Positions 27,422 to 34,353 of a DNA stretch of 64,000 nucleotides are shown piece by piece. Position 1 is the stretch's first letter. Every line of letters starts with the position of its first letter. Where the stretch lies: NCBI GenBank assembly GCA_963781155.1, contig CAWAEC010000001.1, positions 1-64,000 of the forward strand, given 5' to 3'. Made by a program: the position numbers and the translations under genes. The DNA is from PALSA-693 sp963781155 (GTDB lineage: Bacteria > Actinomycetota > Acidimicrobiia > Acidimicrobiales > Palsa-688). The notes under the pieces were generated by a model. That model was not told the DNA's origin. It saw only the letters and a program-made list of their open reading frames with translations, and searched no databases.

Positions 27422-28212
27422 ACGCGGGCCGGCCCAGCCTGGCGGTATGGAAATTCGCGTCATGCGACGGCTGCCAGCTGAGCCTCCTCGATTGTGAGGA
27501 CGAGCTGCTGGCGCTCGCAGGCGCCGTCCGCATAGCCCACTTCACCGAAATGTCGCGCGCCAAGGTGGCCGGGCCCTACGACCTGTCGCTGGTGGAAGGG
27601 TCGATCACCACCGCGGAGGACGTCGGGCGCATCCACGAGGTTCGGGCGCAGTCGGGCCGTCTCGTCACGATCGGGGCGTGCGCCACCGCCGGCGGCATCC
27701 AGGGCCTGCGCAACTTTGCCGGCTCGGGCGCGTACACCGGCATGGTCTACGCCCACCCCGACTACATCTCCTCTCTGGACACCTCGACACCCATCTCTGC
27801 CCATGTCCCGGTGGACTTCGAGCTGCACGGGTGTCCGATCGACCGCGGCCAGCTGCTCGAGGTGCTGACGGCGTTCCTGGCGGGCCGACGCCCGGTCATC
27901 GCAGGGCACTCGGTGTGTCAGGAATGCAAGGGCCGCGGCACCGTCTGCCTGCTGGTCGCTCAGGACACTCCGTGCCTCGGTCCGGTCACTCGAACAGGGT
28001 GCGGGGCGTTATGCCCGAGCCTCGGACGGGGCTGTTTTGGCTGCTTCGGGCCAGCCGACACAGCCAACACGTCTTCGCTGGCGGCCCGGCTGCGCAACGA
28101 CGGGAGCGTACCCGTGGACATATCGCGTCTGTTTCGCACTTTCAACGCCGGCGCGCCGGAGTTCCGCCACGAATCCTTGGCCCACGACGAGACAGCGGCA
28201 GACGCCCGATGA
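27418..28212 (+). CDS. hydD: Group 3b NiFe hydrogenase small subunit
   Basis: A 264-residue Fe-S subunit (NADH ubiquinone oxidoreductase 20 kDa family). Cys ligands of the proximal cluster are visible in FASCDGCQLSLLDCE, TIGACATAGG and FELHGCPIDRG; further Cys residues in CQECKGRGTVCLLV and GCGALCPSLGRGCFGCFGP provide the other clusters. No Tat signal, so the enzyme is cytoplasmic as expected for group 3. It overlaps hydG and hydA by four bases each. Confidence 0.93.
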   Translation: MNAGRPSLAVWKFASCDGCQLSLLDCEDELLALAGAVRIAHFTEMSRAKVAGPYDLSLVEGSITTAEDVGRIHEVRAQSGRLVTIGACATAGGIQGLRNFAGSGAYTGMVYAHPDYISSLDTSTPISAHVPVDFELHGCPIDRGQLLEVLTAFLAGRRPVIAGHSVCQECKGRGTVCLLVAQDTPCLGPVTRTGCGALCPSLGRGCFGCFGPADTANTSSLAARLRNDGSVPVDISRLFRTFNAGAPEFRHESLAHDETAADAR

Positions 28213-29513
28213 CCCACGGTTCGCCGGCACGCCGGAGTATTGACGTCGAGGGACTGGCCCGAGTCGAGGGCGAAGGATCCCTGCGGATCGAGGTGCGAGA
28301 CGGGACGGTGACCGAGGTGACGCTGCAGATCTTCGAGCCGCCCCGGTACTTCGAAGCGCTGCTCGTGGGGCGGAGCTTCGCCGAGGCTCCAGACATCACC
28401 GCCCGCATCTGTGGGATTTGCCCGGTGGCCTATCAGATGAGCGCGTGCGCAGCCATGGAGGCCGCTTGCGGGGTCGCGGTCGGCGAGCGAATCGCGGCCC
28501 TGCGCCGGCTTTTGTACTACGGCGAGTGGATCCAGAGCCACAGCCTTCACATCCATTTGCTGCACGCCCCTGACTTCCTCGGCTGTGCCGACGCAGTCGA
28601 GCTGGCCGAACGCGATCGACCGGCCGTGCAGCGGGGACTCCGGCTCAAGCGCACCGGCAATCTTGTGATGGAGACGATCGGCGGGCGCGCCATTCATCCG
28701 GTCAACGTCAAGGTTGGCGGCTTCTATCGGGCCCCGACTCCGCAGGCGATTGCCGCCCTCGCCGCCCCGCTGCGCCAAGCTCGTGAAGACGCCCTGACCA
28801 CGGTGGACTGGGTCGCCAGCTTCGAGTTTCCCGACGTCTCTGCCGACTATCGCTTTGTCGCCCTGCGTGACCCCGACCGGTATGCCATCACCGGCGGTCG
28901 GCCCTCCTCGTCGGACGGCGTCGACGTCTCGCCGGCGGAATTCGCCGACCTTGTGATTGAAGAGCACGTCGCCCGCTCAACCGCCCTCCATGCCCGCCTG
29001 GCTGGCCGCGGCCCCTACCTCACGGGACCGATGGCTCGTTATGCCCTCAACTCCGATCGGCTCACCCCCTTGGCCAGCGAGGCGGCAGCCCGCTCGGGTC
29101 TCGGCCCGGTGTGCGGCAACCCGTTCCGCAGCATCCAGGTCCGGGCCGTCGAGCTGGTCCTGGCTTGCGAAGCGGCCTTGACGCTGGTGGAGGAGTACGT
29201 GCCCCCCGATCCGCCGGCCGAGGATGTGACGCCGCGTGCCGGCATCGGGACCGGTGCGACCGAAGCGCCCCGGGGTCTTCTCTTTCACCGATATCAGCTG
29301 GACGCCGAGGGCACCATCACCCAAGCGCGTATCGTTCCCCCAACCTCGCAGAACCAGCTGACGATAGAAGCCGACCTGCGCCGGGTGGTCGAGATGGGGC
29401 TCCAGATGGATGACGCCGATTTGCAGTGGCGCTGCGAGCAGGCCGTCCGCAACCACGATCCGTGCATTTCCTGCGCGGCGCACTTCCTCGACATGACGGT
29501 GGTCCGGGCGTGA
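28209..29513 (+). CDS. hydA: Group 3b NiFe hydrogenase large subunit
   Basis: A 434-residue catalytic subunit. The four Ni-binding Cys are C68 and C71 (RICGICPVAYQMSA) and C419 and C422 (DPCISCAAHFLDM). The residue after CxxC is V-A-Y rather than the usual His, a known feature of group 3b. A nine-residue tail after His425 would be removed by the protease encoded next. The active site also needs HypA-F; only HypC is in this window. The reaction is reversible H2 oxidation with NADP(H), possibly also sulfur reduction. Starts with ATGA overlap. Confidence 0.95.
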   Translation: MTHGSPARRSIDVEGLARVEGEGSLRIEVRDGTVTEVTLQIFEPPRYFEALLVGRSFAEAPDITARICGICPVAYQMSACAAMEAACGVAVGERIAALRRLLYYGEWIQSHSLHIHLLHAPDFLGCADAVELAERDRPAVQRGLRLKRTGNLVMETIGGRAIHPVNVKVGGFYRAPTPQAIAALAAPLRQAREDALTTVDWVASFEFPDVSADYRFVALRDPDRYAITGGRPSSSDGVDVSPAEFADLVIEEHVARSTALHARLAGRGPYLTGPMARYALNSDRLTPLASEAAARSGLGPVCGNPFRSIQVRAVELVLACEAALTLVEEYVPPDPPAEDVTPRAGIGTGATEAPRGLLFHRYQLDAEGTITQARIVPPTSQNQLTIEADLRRVVEMGLQMDDADLQWRCEQAVRNHDPCISCAAHFLDMTVVRA

Positions 29514-30019
29514 CGCGGCCGAAGCCGACGCTGGTGCTGGCCGGTATCGGCAACGAGTATCGGAGTGACGACGCCGCGGGTCGAGTCGTCGCAGCACTCG
29601 CCGCCGACCGGTTCGCCGGGGTGACCAACATCGGCCCCATCGAGGATCCCTTGGATCTGCTCGGCCGCTGGGACGCGACGCAAGCGGCGGTCGTCGTCGA
29701 TGCCGTCCGCTCAGGGGGTAAGCCTGGGACGATCCGGGTCGTGGATCTCGTGCAGCCGCGGCCCCCTGACAGGCTGGTCCCGACCCGCTCGGTTCGATCC
29801 ACCCCGACCAGCACGCACGGAGTCGGGCTCGACGACGTGCTCCGCTTGGGACGTGCGGTCGGCTCCTGCCCGGGCCGGGTGGTCCTCGTCGGCATCGAGG
29901 GTCGACGCTTCGGTCGCGGCTACGGGCTCAGCCCCGAGGTTGAAATCGCCGTTCCGGTCGCGGTCGGTCGCGTGGTCCGGGTGCTCGAGGAGCTCGAAGG
30001 GGTACTGACATGTGCGTGA
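29510..30019 (+). CDS. Hydrogenase maturation protease (HyaD/HycI family)
   Basis: A 169-residue endopeptidase that trims the large subunit C terminus once Ni is inserted. The family N terminus LVLAGIGNEYRSDDAAGRVV carries the first metal-binding acidic residue, VVVDAVRSGGKPGTI the second, and STHGVGLDDVLRL the His. The GTG start at 29510 overlaps the hydA stop (GTGA). The C terminus overlaps hypC by ten bases. Confidence 0.9.
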   Translation: MTRPKPTLVLAGIGNEYRSDDAAGRVVAALAADRFAGVTNIGPIEDPLDLLGRWDATQAAVVVDAVRSGGKPGTIRVVDLVQPRPPDRLVPTRSVRSTPTSTHGVGLDDVLRLGRAVGSCPGRVVLVGIEGRRFGRGYGLSPEVEIAVPVAVGRVVRVLEELEGVLTCA

Positions 30020-30255
30020 GCCGGCTGCACAAGGTCGTCGGCCTCCCCGGACCCGAGGTTGTGGACGTGGAAGAGGTCGGCGGGACCGTGCATCGGGTGT
30101 CGTTGCTAGCCCTCGACGGACCGGCGCCCTCAGCTGGTGACTGGCTCGTCGTCCACAGTGGCTACGCCATCGACCGGGCCGACACCGCCGAGGCGGAAGC
30201 CGCCGCCGCCGAGCTGCGCACCGCCCTGCGGCAGCAGTCCCACCCCAGCCCGTGA
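30010..30255 (+). CDS. hypC: HypC/HybG/HupF family hydrogenase maturation chaperone
   Basis: An 81-residue chaperone. The N terminus is MCVSRLHKVVG, keeping the essential Cys2 that binds the Fe(CN)2CO unit, though the usual MCLAIPG is altered. DWLVVHSGYAIDRADTAEAE is the typical C-terminal motif (VHxGxA). It carries Fe between HypD and the large subunit. Overlaps the protease gene by ten bases; no hypA, B, D, E or F is seen here, so they must be elsewhere. Confidence 0.88.
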   Translation: MCVSRLHKVVGLPGPEVVDVEEVGGTVHRVSLLALDGPAPSAGDWLVVHSGYAIDRADTAEAEAAAAELRTALRQQSHPSP

Positions 30256-30271
30256 GAATAGGCCAGTGAGA

Positions 30272-31081
30272 ATGGGGGAGCCGACCGGGAACTCCAGGCG
30301 CCCCGGCGCCGGCGGCGGTCCTGCCAGCGGCGAAACCGGACTCATTCTGTTCGCCCGCTACGCCTCCCCCCCCAACGCGCTCGGCTACTGCGGCCCTCAG
30401 GGTCAGGCCGGCCTCCTCCAGGCCACGGCTCGAGGCGAACACCCGGAGGGGCTTCGCCCTCTGATCGCCCACTTTGAAGGCGCGCGACCCTATCTGGAGG
30501 CCATTGCGACCGACAATGGCATCGCCGACCCGCTCGACCAGCGGGTGGTCGAAGCCTATTGGGTGGGCAACGACCTCCTCCGGGACCTGCCGACCGATGC
30601 CCTGGTCCAGACCCTGCAGTCCGCCTTTTCGTACCCGGTCGTCGACACGCTCGACGGGGCCATCGCGGCGGCCGCGGGAGGCGGCCTCGCTCACCACAGC
30701 TTCCACGTGTTCGCCGTCTATCCCTGGCTCCGCCTCCTGCGCGCCGGCGAACGCGACCCGGCCCTCGGGGTCCTCGACCGCTGCCGAGTCCGGTGGGGTC
30801 AGGTCGAAGGGGTAACAACGGACGCGGTCTCGGTCCGCACCCAGGCGCTGGCCTTCGACGGATCGAGCCTGACCCTCGGGCCGGAGCACACCGAACAAGC
30901 CCGCAGCCGCATCGAAGGAGCGAGCGTCGCACCGCACCTCGATGACCTCCAGCCCGGCGCCACGGTCGCACTCCATTGGGACTGGGTATGCGACCGACTG
31001 TCGGCGGACTCGGTGCGCTGGCTGCGGGATTGCACCCAGCGCAACCTGGATGCCATCAACAGCACCTCGCCCTCCCTCTGA
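30272..31081 (+). CDS. Conserved hydrogenase-operon protein (probably DUF6390 family)
   Basis: A 269-residue soluble protein at the end of the hydrogenase operon. ILFARYASPPNALGYCGP begins the conserved part, followed by VVEAYWVGNDLLRDLP and a HSFHVFAVYPWLRLLRAG segment, ending with SVRWLRDCTQRNLDAIN. I associate this pattern with DUF6390 proteins found beside actinobacterial hydrogenases, from memory only. Function unknown; a maturation or assembly role is inferred from position. ATG at 30272 follows a short gap after hypC; a GTG at 30266 is an alternative. Confidence 0.75.
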   Translation: MGEPTGNSRRPGAGGGPASGETGLILFARYASPPNALGYCGPQGQAGLLQATARGEHPEGLRPLIAHFEGARPYLEAIATDNGIADPLDQRVVEAYWVGNDLLRDLPTDALVQTLQSAFSYPVVDTLDGAIAAAAGGGLAHHSFHVFAVYPWLRLLRAGERDPALGVLDRCRVRWGQVEGVTTDAVSVRTQALAFDGSSLTLGPEHTEQARSRIEGASVAPHLDDLQPGATVALHWDWVCDRLSADSVRWLRDCTQRNLDAINSTSPSL

Positions 31082-31223
31082 AGCTCTCTCGTCATGGGTG
31101 GCGGGCGCCAGGGGGGCGCAGCCCTGGAAGGTTTCGGCTATCCATTTGCAGAAACGCAGCGCCGCTTGCGCCCATCTCCCATTCCGGTGGAAAGACGAGG
31201 GTAGTGAGTTAGGTCACGGGTAG

Positions 31224-31365
31224 GACCTGCATTTCGTCATCGGTCACGATCCCATGGAGGTCCATCGGCGTCTCGCCGGAACCCTGGATGAGATCCTCGA
31301 TCGCATCTGCGCCATTCAAAACGACGCCCGCAAACGGGACCTGGACCCGGATCGCCGGATGACGG
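31224..31365 (+). pseudogene. Phosphoketolase remnant
   Basis: About 45 codons read HFVIGHDPMEVHRRLAGTLD, then EILDRICAIQNDARKR, resembling the segment of xylulose-5-phosphate/fructose-6-phosphate phosphoketolase that precedes the PRWPMIVLR motif. Nothing else of the ~800-residue enzyme is present. The rest of 31082-31403 contains no gene. Confidence 0.4.
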
Positions 31366-31403
31366 GCTCACCGACAAACCGGCGGAATCAACGAGGGGTC
31401 CCT

Positions 31404-31817
31404 CTAGGTTGGCCCTATTCGACGCCCGCTGATGCCTTCGAGCTCGATGCGGATCCAGCGGGCTTTCTGCCCTGGCGCCCAGGTGTCGACAGGGAAGGCC
31501 CGAACCTCTGCGCTCGTCTCGTCGAGGGCATCGGTGACGTCGTAGCCGACTCCGGTGACCAGGACACTCCATCCGGTTCGAGACGACTCGTCGATGGCGT
31601 CCACCTCGAACGCCACCCGGCCCTGGGCCGCAGCGGACAGCTTGGTACCGGGATCAGTGCGTATGGCGATGCGCCAGTCATCGAAGACGTAGTTGACCGG
31701 CAGGATAACTGGCTGACGGTCGACGACCACTCCGATACGACCGAAATGATGACTGGCGAGAAGACCGAGACATTCATCCTCGCTGAGCACGTCCATCTTC
31801 ACCTGGACCTCATCCAC
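31404..31817 (-). CDS. Pyridoxamine 5'-phosphate oxidase-like FMN-binding-fold protein
   Basis: A ~137-residue split-barrel protein, paralogous to those at 23669, 39554 and 43685 (CLGLLASHHFGRIGVVVD, ILPVNYVFDD, VAFEVDAIDESSRTGWSVLV, RIELEGISGRRI). The GTG at 31817 gives an N terminus as long as in the paralogues and overlaps the stop of the response regulator gene by about eight bases; an ATG at 31796 is the alternative. Position directly after the regulator implies one operon: small protein, DevR-like regulator, oxidase-like protein. Confidence 0.82.
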   Translation of the reverse strand: MDEVQVKMDVLSEDECLGLLASHHFGRIGVVVDRQPVILPVNYVFDDWRIAIRTDPGTKLSAAAQGRVAFEVDAIDESSRTGWSVLVTGVGYDVTDALDETSAEVRAFPVDTWAPGQKARWIRIELEGISGRRIGPT

Positions 31818-32481
31818 GTGAGTCGCTGCGGTTCTCGGTCCGGCGGACCGCATAGACGGCCGCCTCGGTCCGTCGACTCATTCCCAGTTTGGCCAGCAGA
31901 TTGGACACATAGTTCTTTACCGTTTTCTCCGACAGGTACATTAGCTCGGCGATCTGCCGGTTGGTCAGCCCCTCAGCGATGTGCTCGAGAATCCGCTCCT
32001 CTTGGGGGGTCAGATGGTTCTCACGAGGCTCGTCGCGCCGAGACCGGATGCGCTCCATGACCCGGGCGGTCAACTCAGGATCGAGCAGAGAGTGGCCGTT
32101 GGCCACCTTTCTGATATCGCTCACCAGGTCCGAGGCCCCGACCTCTTTGAGGACGTAGCCCGAAGCACCGGCCATTATGGCATCGAAGAGCGCTTCATCA
32201 TCCGAAAAGGAGGTGAGCATCAGGCAGGCCACCTCTGGGTGCATGGAGCGGACTTCCCGGCAAACCTCGACTCCGTTGCCGTCGGGTAGACGCACGTCGA
32301 GCACGGCGACACGGGGGGCGGTGGCCGCGATACCGGCGAGCGCTTCCTCGGCAGTGCCGGCCTCGCCGACCACCTCCATGCCACCGTCTGTCTCGAGGAG
32401 ACTGCGCACACCTTGGCGGACCACCTCGTGGTCGTCGAGGAGGAACACCCGGATCTGGTCCTGACGGGCATCAGCGGTCAT
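31810..32481 (-). CDS. NarL/DevR(DosR)-like response regulator
   Basis: A 223-residue two-domain regulator. Receiver: acidic pair D16-D17, phosphorylation site D62 (VAVLDVRLPDG), T90 and K112 (YVLKEVGA). The C-terminal LuxR-type helix-turn-helix spans about 155-200 (LTPQEERILEHIAEGLTNRQ, LSEKTVKNYVSNLLAKLGM); KTVKNYVSNLL is the DevR-type recognition helix. The ATG at 32481 has AAGGAG seven bases upstream, better than the longer frame from 32514. The likely partner kinases (33 kb and 46 kb) are broken. I infer that it binds the GGGCC-N4-GTCCC boxes seen across the window. Confidence 0.9.
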   Translation of the reverse strand: MTADARQDQIRVFLLDDHEVVRQGVRSLLETDGGMEVVGEAGTAEEALAGIAATAPRVAVLDVRLPDGNGVEVCREVRSMHPEVACLMLTSFSDDEALFDAIMAGASGYVLKEVGASDLVSDIRKVANGHSLLDPELTARVMERIRSRRDEPRENHLTPQEERILEHIAEGLTNRQIAELMYLSEKTVKNYVSNLLAKLGMSRRTEAAVYAVRRTENRSDSRG

Positions 32482-32547
32482 CAGAGTTCTCCTTGGTAAA
32501 CGGCGCGACGCCACCCCGGAGGTGAGATCGCTGATTGGTCCTTGCGG

Positions 32548-32898
32548 TCAAGACTCGGCCACCTCGCCCTGGATCGCGGACCCGTCCAGAAATGCCGCGA
32601 TCGACGGCAGACGTGCCGTCAAACGCGCTTCTGCGTCACGACGGGTGTCTTCGGGCGGTCCATCGGCCAGGAAATCGTGCGGGATGGCCAAGCGCTGGCA
32701 CAGACGGACCAGGGCGGCGTCGTACGCCAGCTCATCCCCGATTCGATCCGCGGCTCTACGACCGGCGGCCGTGGCGGCCCCGCCAGCCAGCCGGGCCCGG
32801 TACGCCATTGCTTCAGTGACGCACTCCCCTATGGTCTGGTCCGCTCCGGGGTCATTGCTCTCCAAGGCCACGCGGAGCAACTCCGAGTACACGCTCAC
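32548..32898 (-). CDS. Hypothetical protein, first gene of the devR-like operon
   Basis: A 116-residue soluble helical protein I do not recognise. VYSELLRVALESNDPGADQT leads into an Ala-rich helix (AMAYRARLAGGAATAAGRRA), then DELAYDAALVRLCQRL and a C-terminal EARLTARLPSIAAFLDG. The GTG start has no clear ribosome binding site. A DosR-like box (32976-32989) lies 78 bases upstream, and the response regulator follows 66 bases downstream. Clean coding pattern makes it a real gene. Confidence 0.7.
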   Translation of the reverse strand: MSVYSELLRVALESNDPGADQTIGECVTEAMAYRARLAGGAATAAGRRAADRIGDELAYDAALVRLCQRLAIPHDFLADGPPEDTRRDAEARLTARLPSIAAFLDGSAIQGEVAES

Positions 32899-32972
32899 GG
32901 TGGCCGAACGGGGCCGAGGCCCGACGCGGTTGGTGTCACCATCGCATCGTGCCTCGACTCGATGAAGGCCGA

Positions 32973-33552
32973 CTAGGGCCGAACGGCCTTATCGGCGTCG
33001 CTACGAGCTCCCTCCACGCGAGTGGGCGCCGTCCACTGCACAAACGTGCCCTTCGGCTTGCGGGCGGTGACATGGAACTGGCCGCCGAGTGCCTCCGCCC
33101 GATCAGCCATCTTGGCCAGTCCGTGGCCGGCGCTGGGGCCGTCCGCCGGCCCGATGCCGTCATCGGCGACGCTCAACGTGACGCTCGCCGCGGTAGCTTG
33201 CACCACCACGTCCGCTCCCGAGGCCTGGGCGCGACGGCCATCTTGGGTGACCATGGGCCGGTAGGCTGCCCGGTCCGAACCCGCCTCGGCGGGCCTCGAG
33301 CAGCACCGTCGCTTGGCGCTCATGTCGACCAACACGACGGTTGGCCGACGAGCATCGAACGCGCCGAGAGCTCGTCCGCATCCACAGACGCGCCGAGAAG
33401 CTGGTCGGCGGCGCATGCCCGACGCCATAACCGAACAACATCTCGACTCCCGCGCTGGCCATGTCGACGACACCCTGGTTGTCAACCACAACGACGGCAT
33501 CCGGCGAACAAGCGAACAGCGCTCTCAAGAAACTCCCCGAATCCTCACTCAA
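32973..33552 (-). pseudogene. DevS-like GAF histidine kinase remnant, internally deleted
   Basis: N-terminal PAS start (SPDAVVVVDNQGVVDMASAG) is in one frame; a GAF scrap (VVLVDMSAK, YRPMVTQDG) is in another and is fused directly to the ATPase domain (ADVVVQATAASVTLSVADDG, then GHGLAKMADRAEALGG). The dimerisation helix with the phosphorylated His is deleted. Its ~580 bases represent a gene of about 1.5 kb. The kinase at 45774-47337 is the closest relative, sharing long near-identical stretches. Confidence 0.8.
32976..32989 (-). promoter_or_regulatory. DosR-like box (GGGCCGAACGGCCT) before devR-like operon
   Basis: Both half-sites clear (GGGCC and GGCCT), 78 bases before the first gene of the operon; it would provide autoregulation. 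It overlaps the 3' end of the kinase remnant. Confidence 0.45.
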
Positions 33553-33703
33553 CGGGCCGAATAGTAGGCCCGAACAGACCTGTTCTGAGCCACCTATGCT
33601 CCGGCACCCGCCCCATAGCCGCGGTTGCGGTCCTCAAGTCGCACAGCCCTTCCCCGGTGGGCGCCCACGGGGGGCGAGAAGGCGGTTTATCGAGAGGAAT
33701 GAC

Positions 33704-34081
33704 TCACGGCTCAGTGGACGCCTGTAGCTTCATGGCGTCAAGAGCCTCATTCAGGGTAGGAGCGATCGGCACGACGATTCCCAGGCCCACCGCGTAGAGG
33801 ACTTCGGACAGAACCGGGTCCGATACGACGACCGCCAGCTGCCTGACCTGCTCGCTCGCTTCAGCGGCCGCGACCAACAACACGCCGACACCTGCGGAAT
33901 CGGATTGGGTGATCGCAGACAAGTCAACTACTACCGCAGGCTCGTGGCCGTACCGCCTGAGATAGTGGCTGAGCTGGGATGCGGTCGCCCAGTCAAGCGC
34001 TCCCGTGACTCGGACGACCAAGGCTCCGTTCTGGCGGTCATTTTCGATCTGACACTTATGCTCACCGAGCGTCGTTGTCAT
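33704..34081 (-). CDS. STAS-domain protein (anti-sigma-factor antagonist type)
   Basis: A 125-residue STAS protein. LVVRVTGALDWATASQLSHY, then AVVVDLSAITQSDSAGVGVL, carries the conserved Ser of the phosphorylation loop (D-S-A-G in place of the usual D-S-x-G). Such proteins bind anti-sigma kinases; no anti-sigma factor is seen nearby. ATG at 34081 follows AAGGAGG. Two DosR-like sites lie 38-70 bases upstream (34120-34133 and 34138-34151). Confidence 0.88.
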   Translation of the reverse strand: MTTTLGEHKCQIENDRQNGALVVRVTGALDWATASQLSHYLRRYGHEPAVVVDLSAITQSDSAGVGVLLVAAAEASEQVRQLAVVVSDPVLSEVLYAVGLGIVVPIAPTLNEALDAMKLQASTEP

Positions 34082-34119
34082 TGGGTCCTCCTTCGGATGT
34101 TGTCTCCCAGTCTGAATCT

Positions 34120-34151
34120 GGGACCTTGGCGGCAACAGGTCCGAAAGTCCC
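34120..34151. promoter_or_regulatory. Tandem DosR-like boxes in the STAS/acetyltransferase divergent region
   Basis: GGTCCGAAAGTCCC at 34138-34151 is a strong match; GGGACCTTGGCGGC at 34120-34133 is weaker. Centres are 18 bases apart. Paired boxes are typical of strong DosR promoters in mycobacteria. They could drive the STAS gene leftward and the 34354 gene rightward. Confidence 0.5.
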
Positions 34152-34353
34152 GATCTCAACAGGAAACGGGACATTTGATACTCGACAAGAGAGGTGACCT
34201 GCGGCCCTACCCAGGCTCAGCACGTGGCGCGCTCGCAAACCCGAATCACAGAATCCCGAAGGAGTGCTTCCTGATTGCGAGACATGACGATCGGCTCTAT
34301 CCAGCCGCCACGAAGAAAGCGAAACTGATGGCGTGACTGTTGGCCCCAATCCC

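Noticed and set aside
29711..30976. 421-codon minus-strand frame opposite the hydrogenase maturation genes
   Set aside because: Antisense to three well-supported overlapping genes; no recognisable protein pattern.
31205..31220. AGGTCACGGGTAGGACC region as a regulatory palindrome
   Set aside because: Half-sites have the wrong spacing and it precedes only a remnant.
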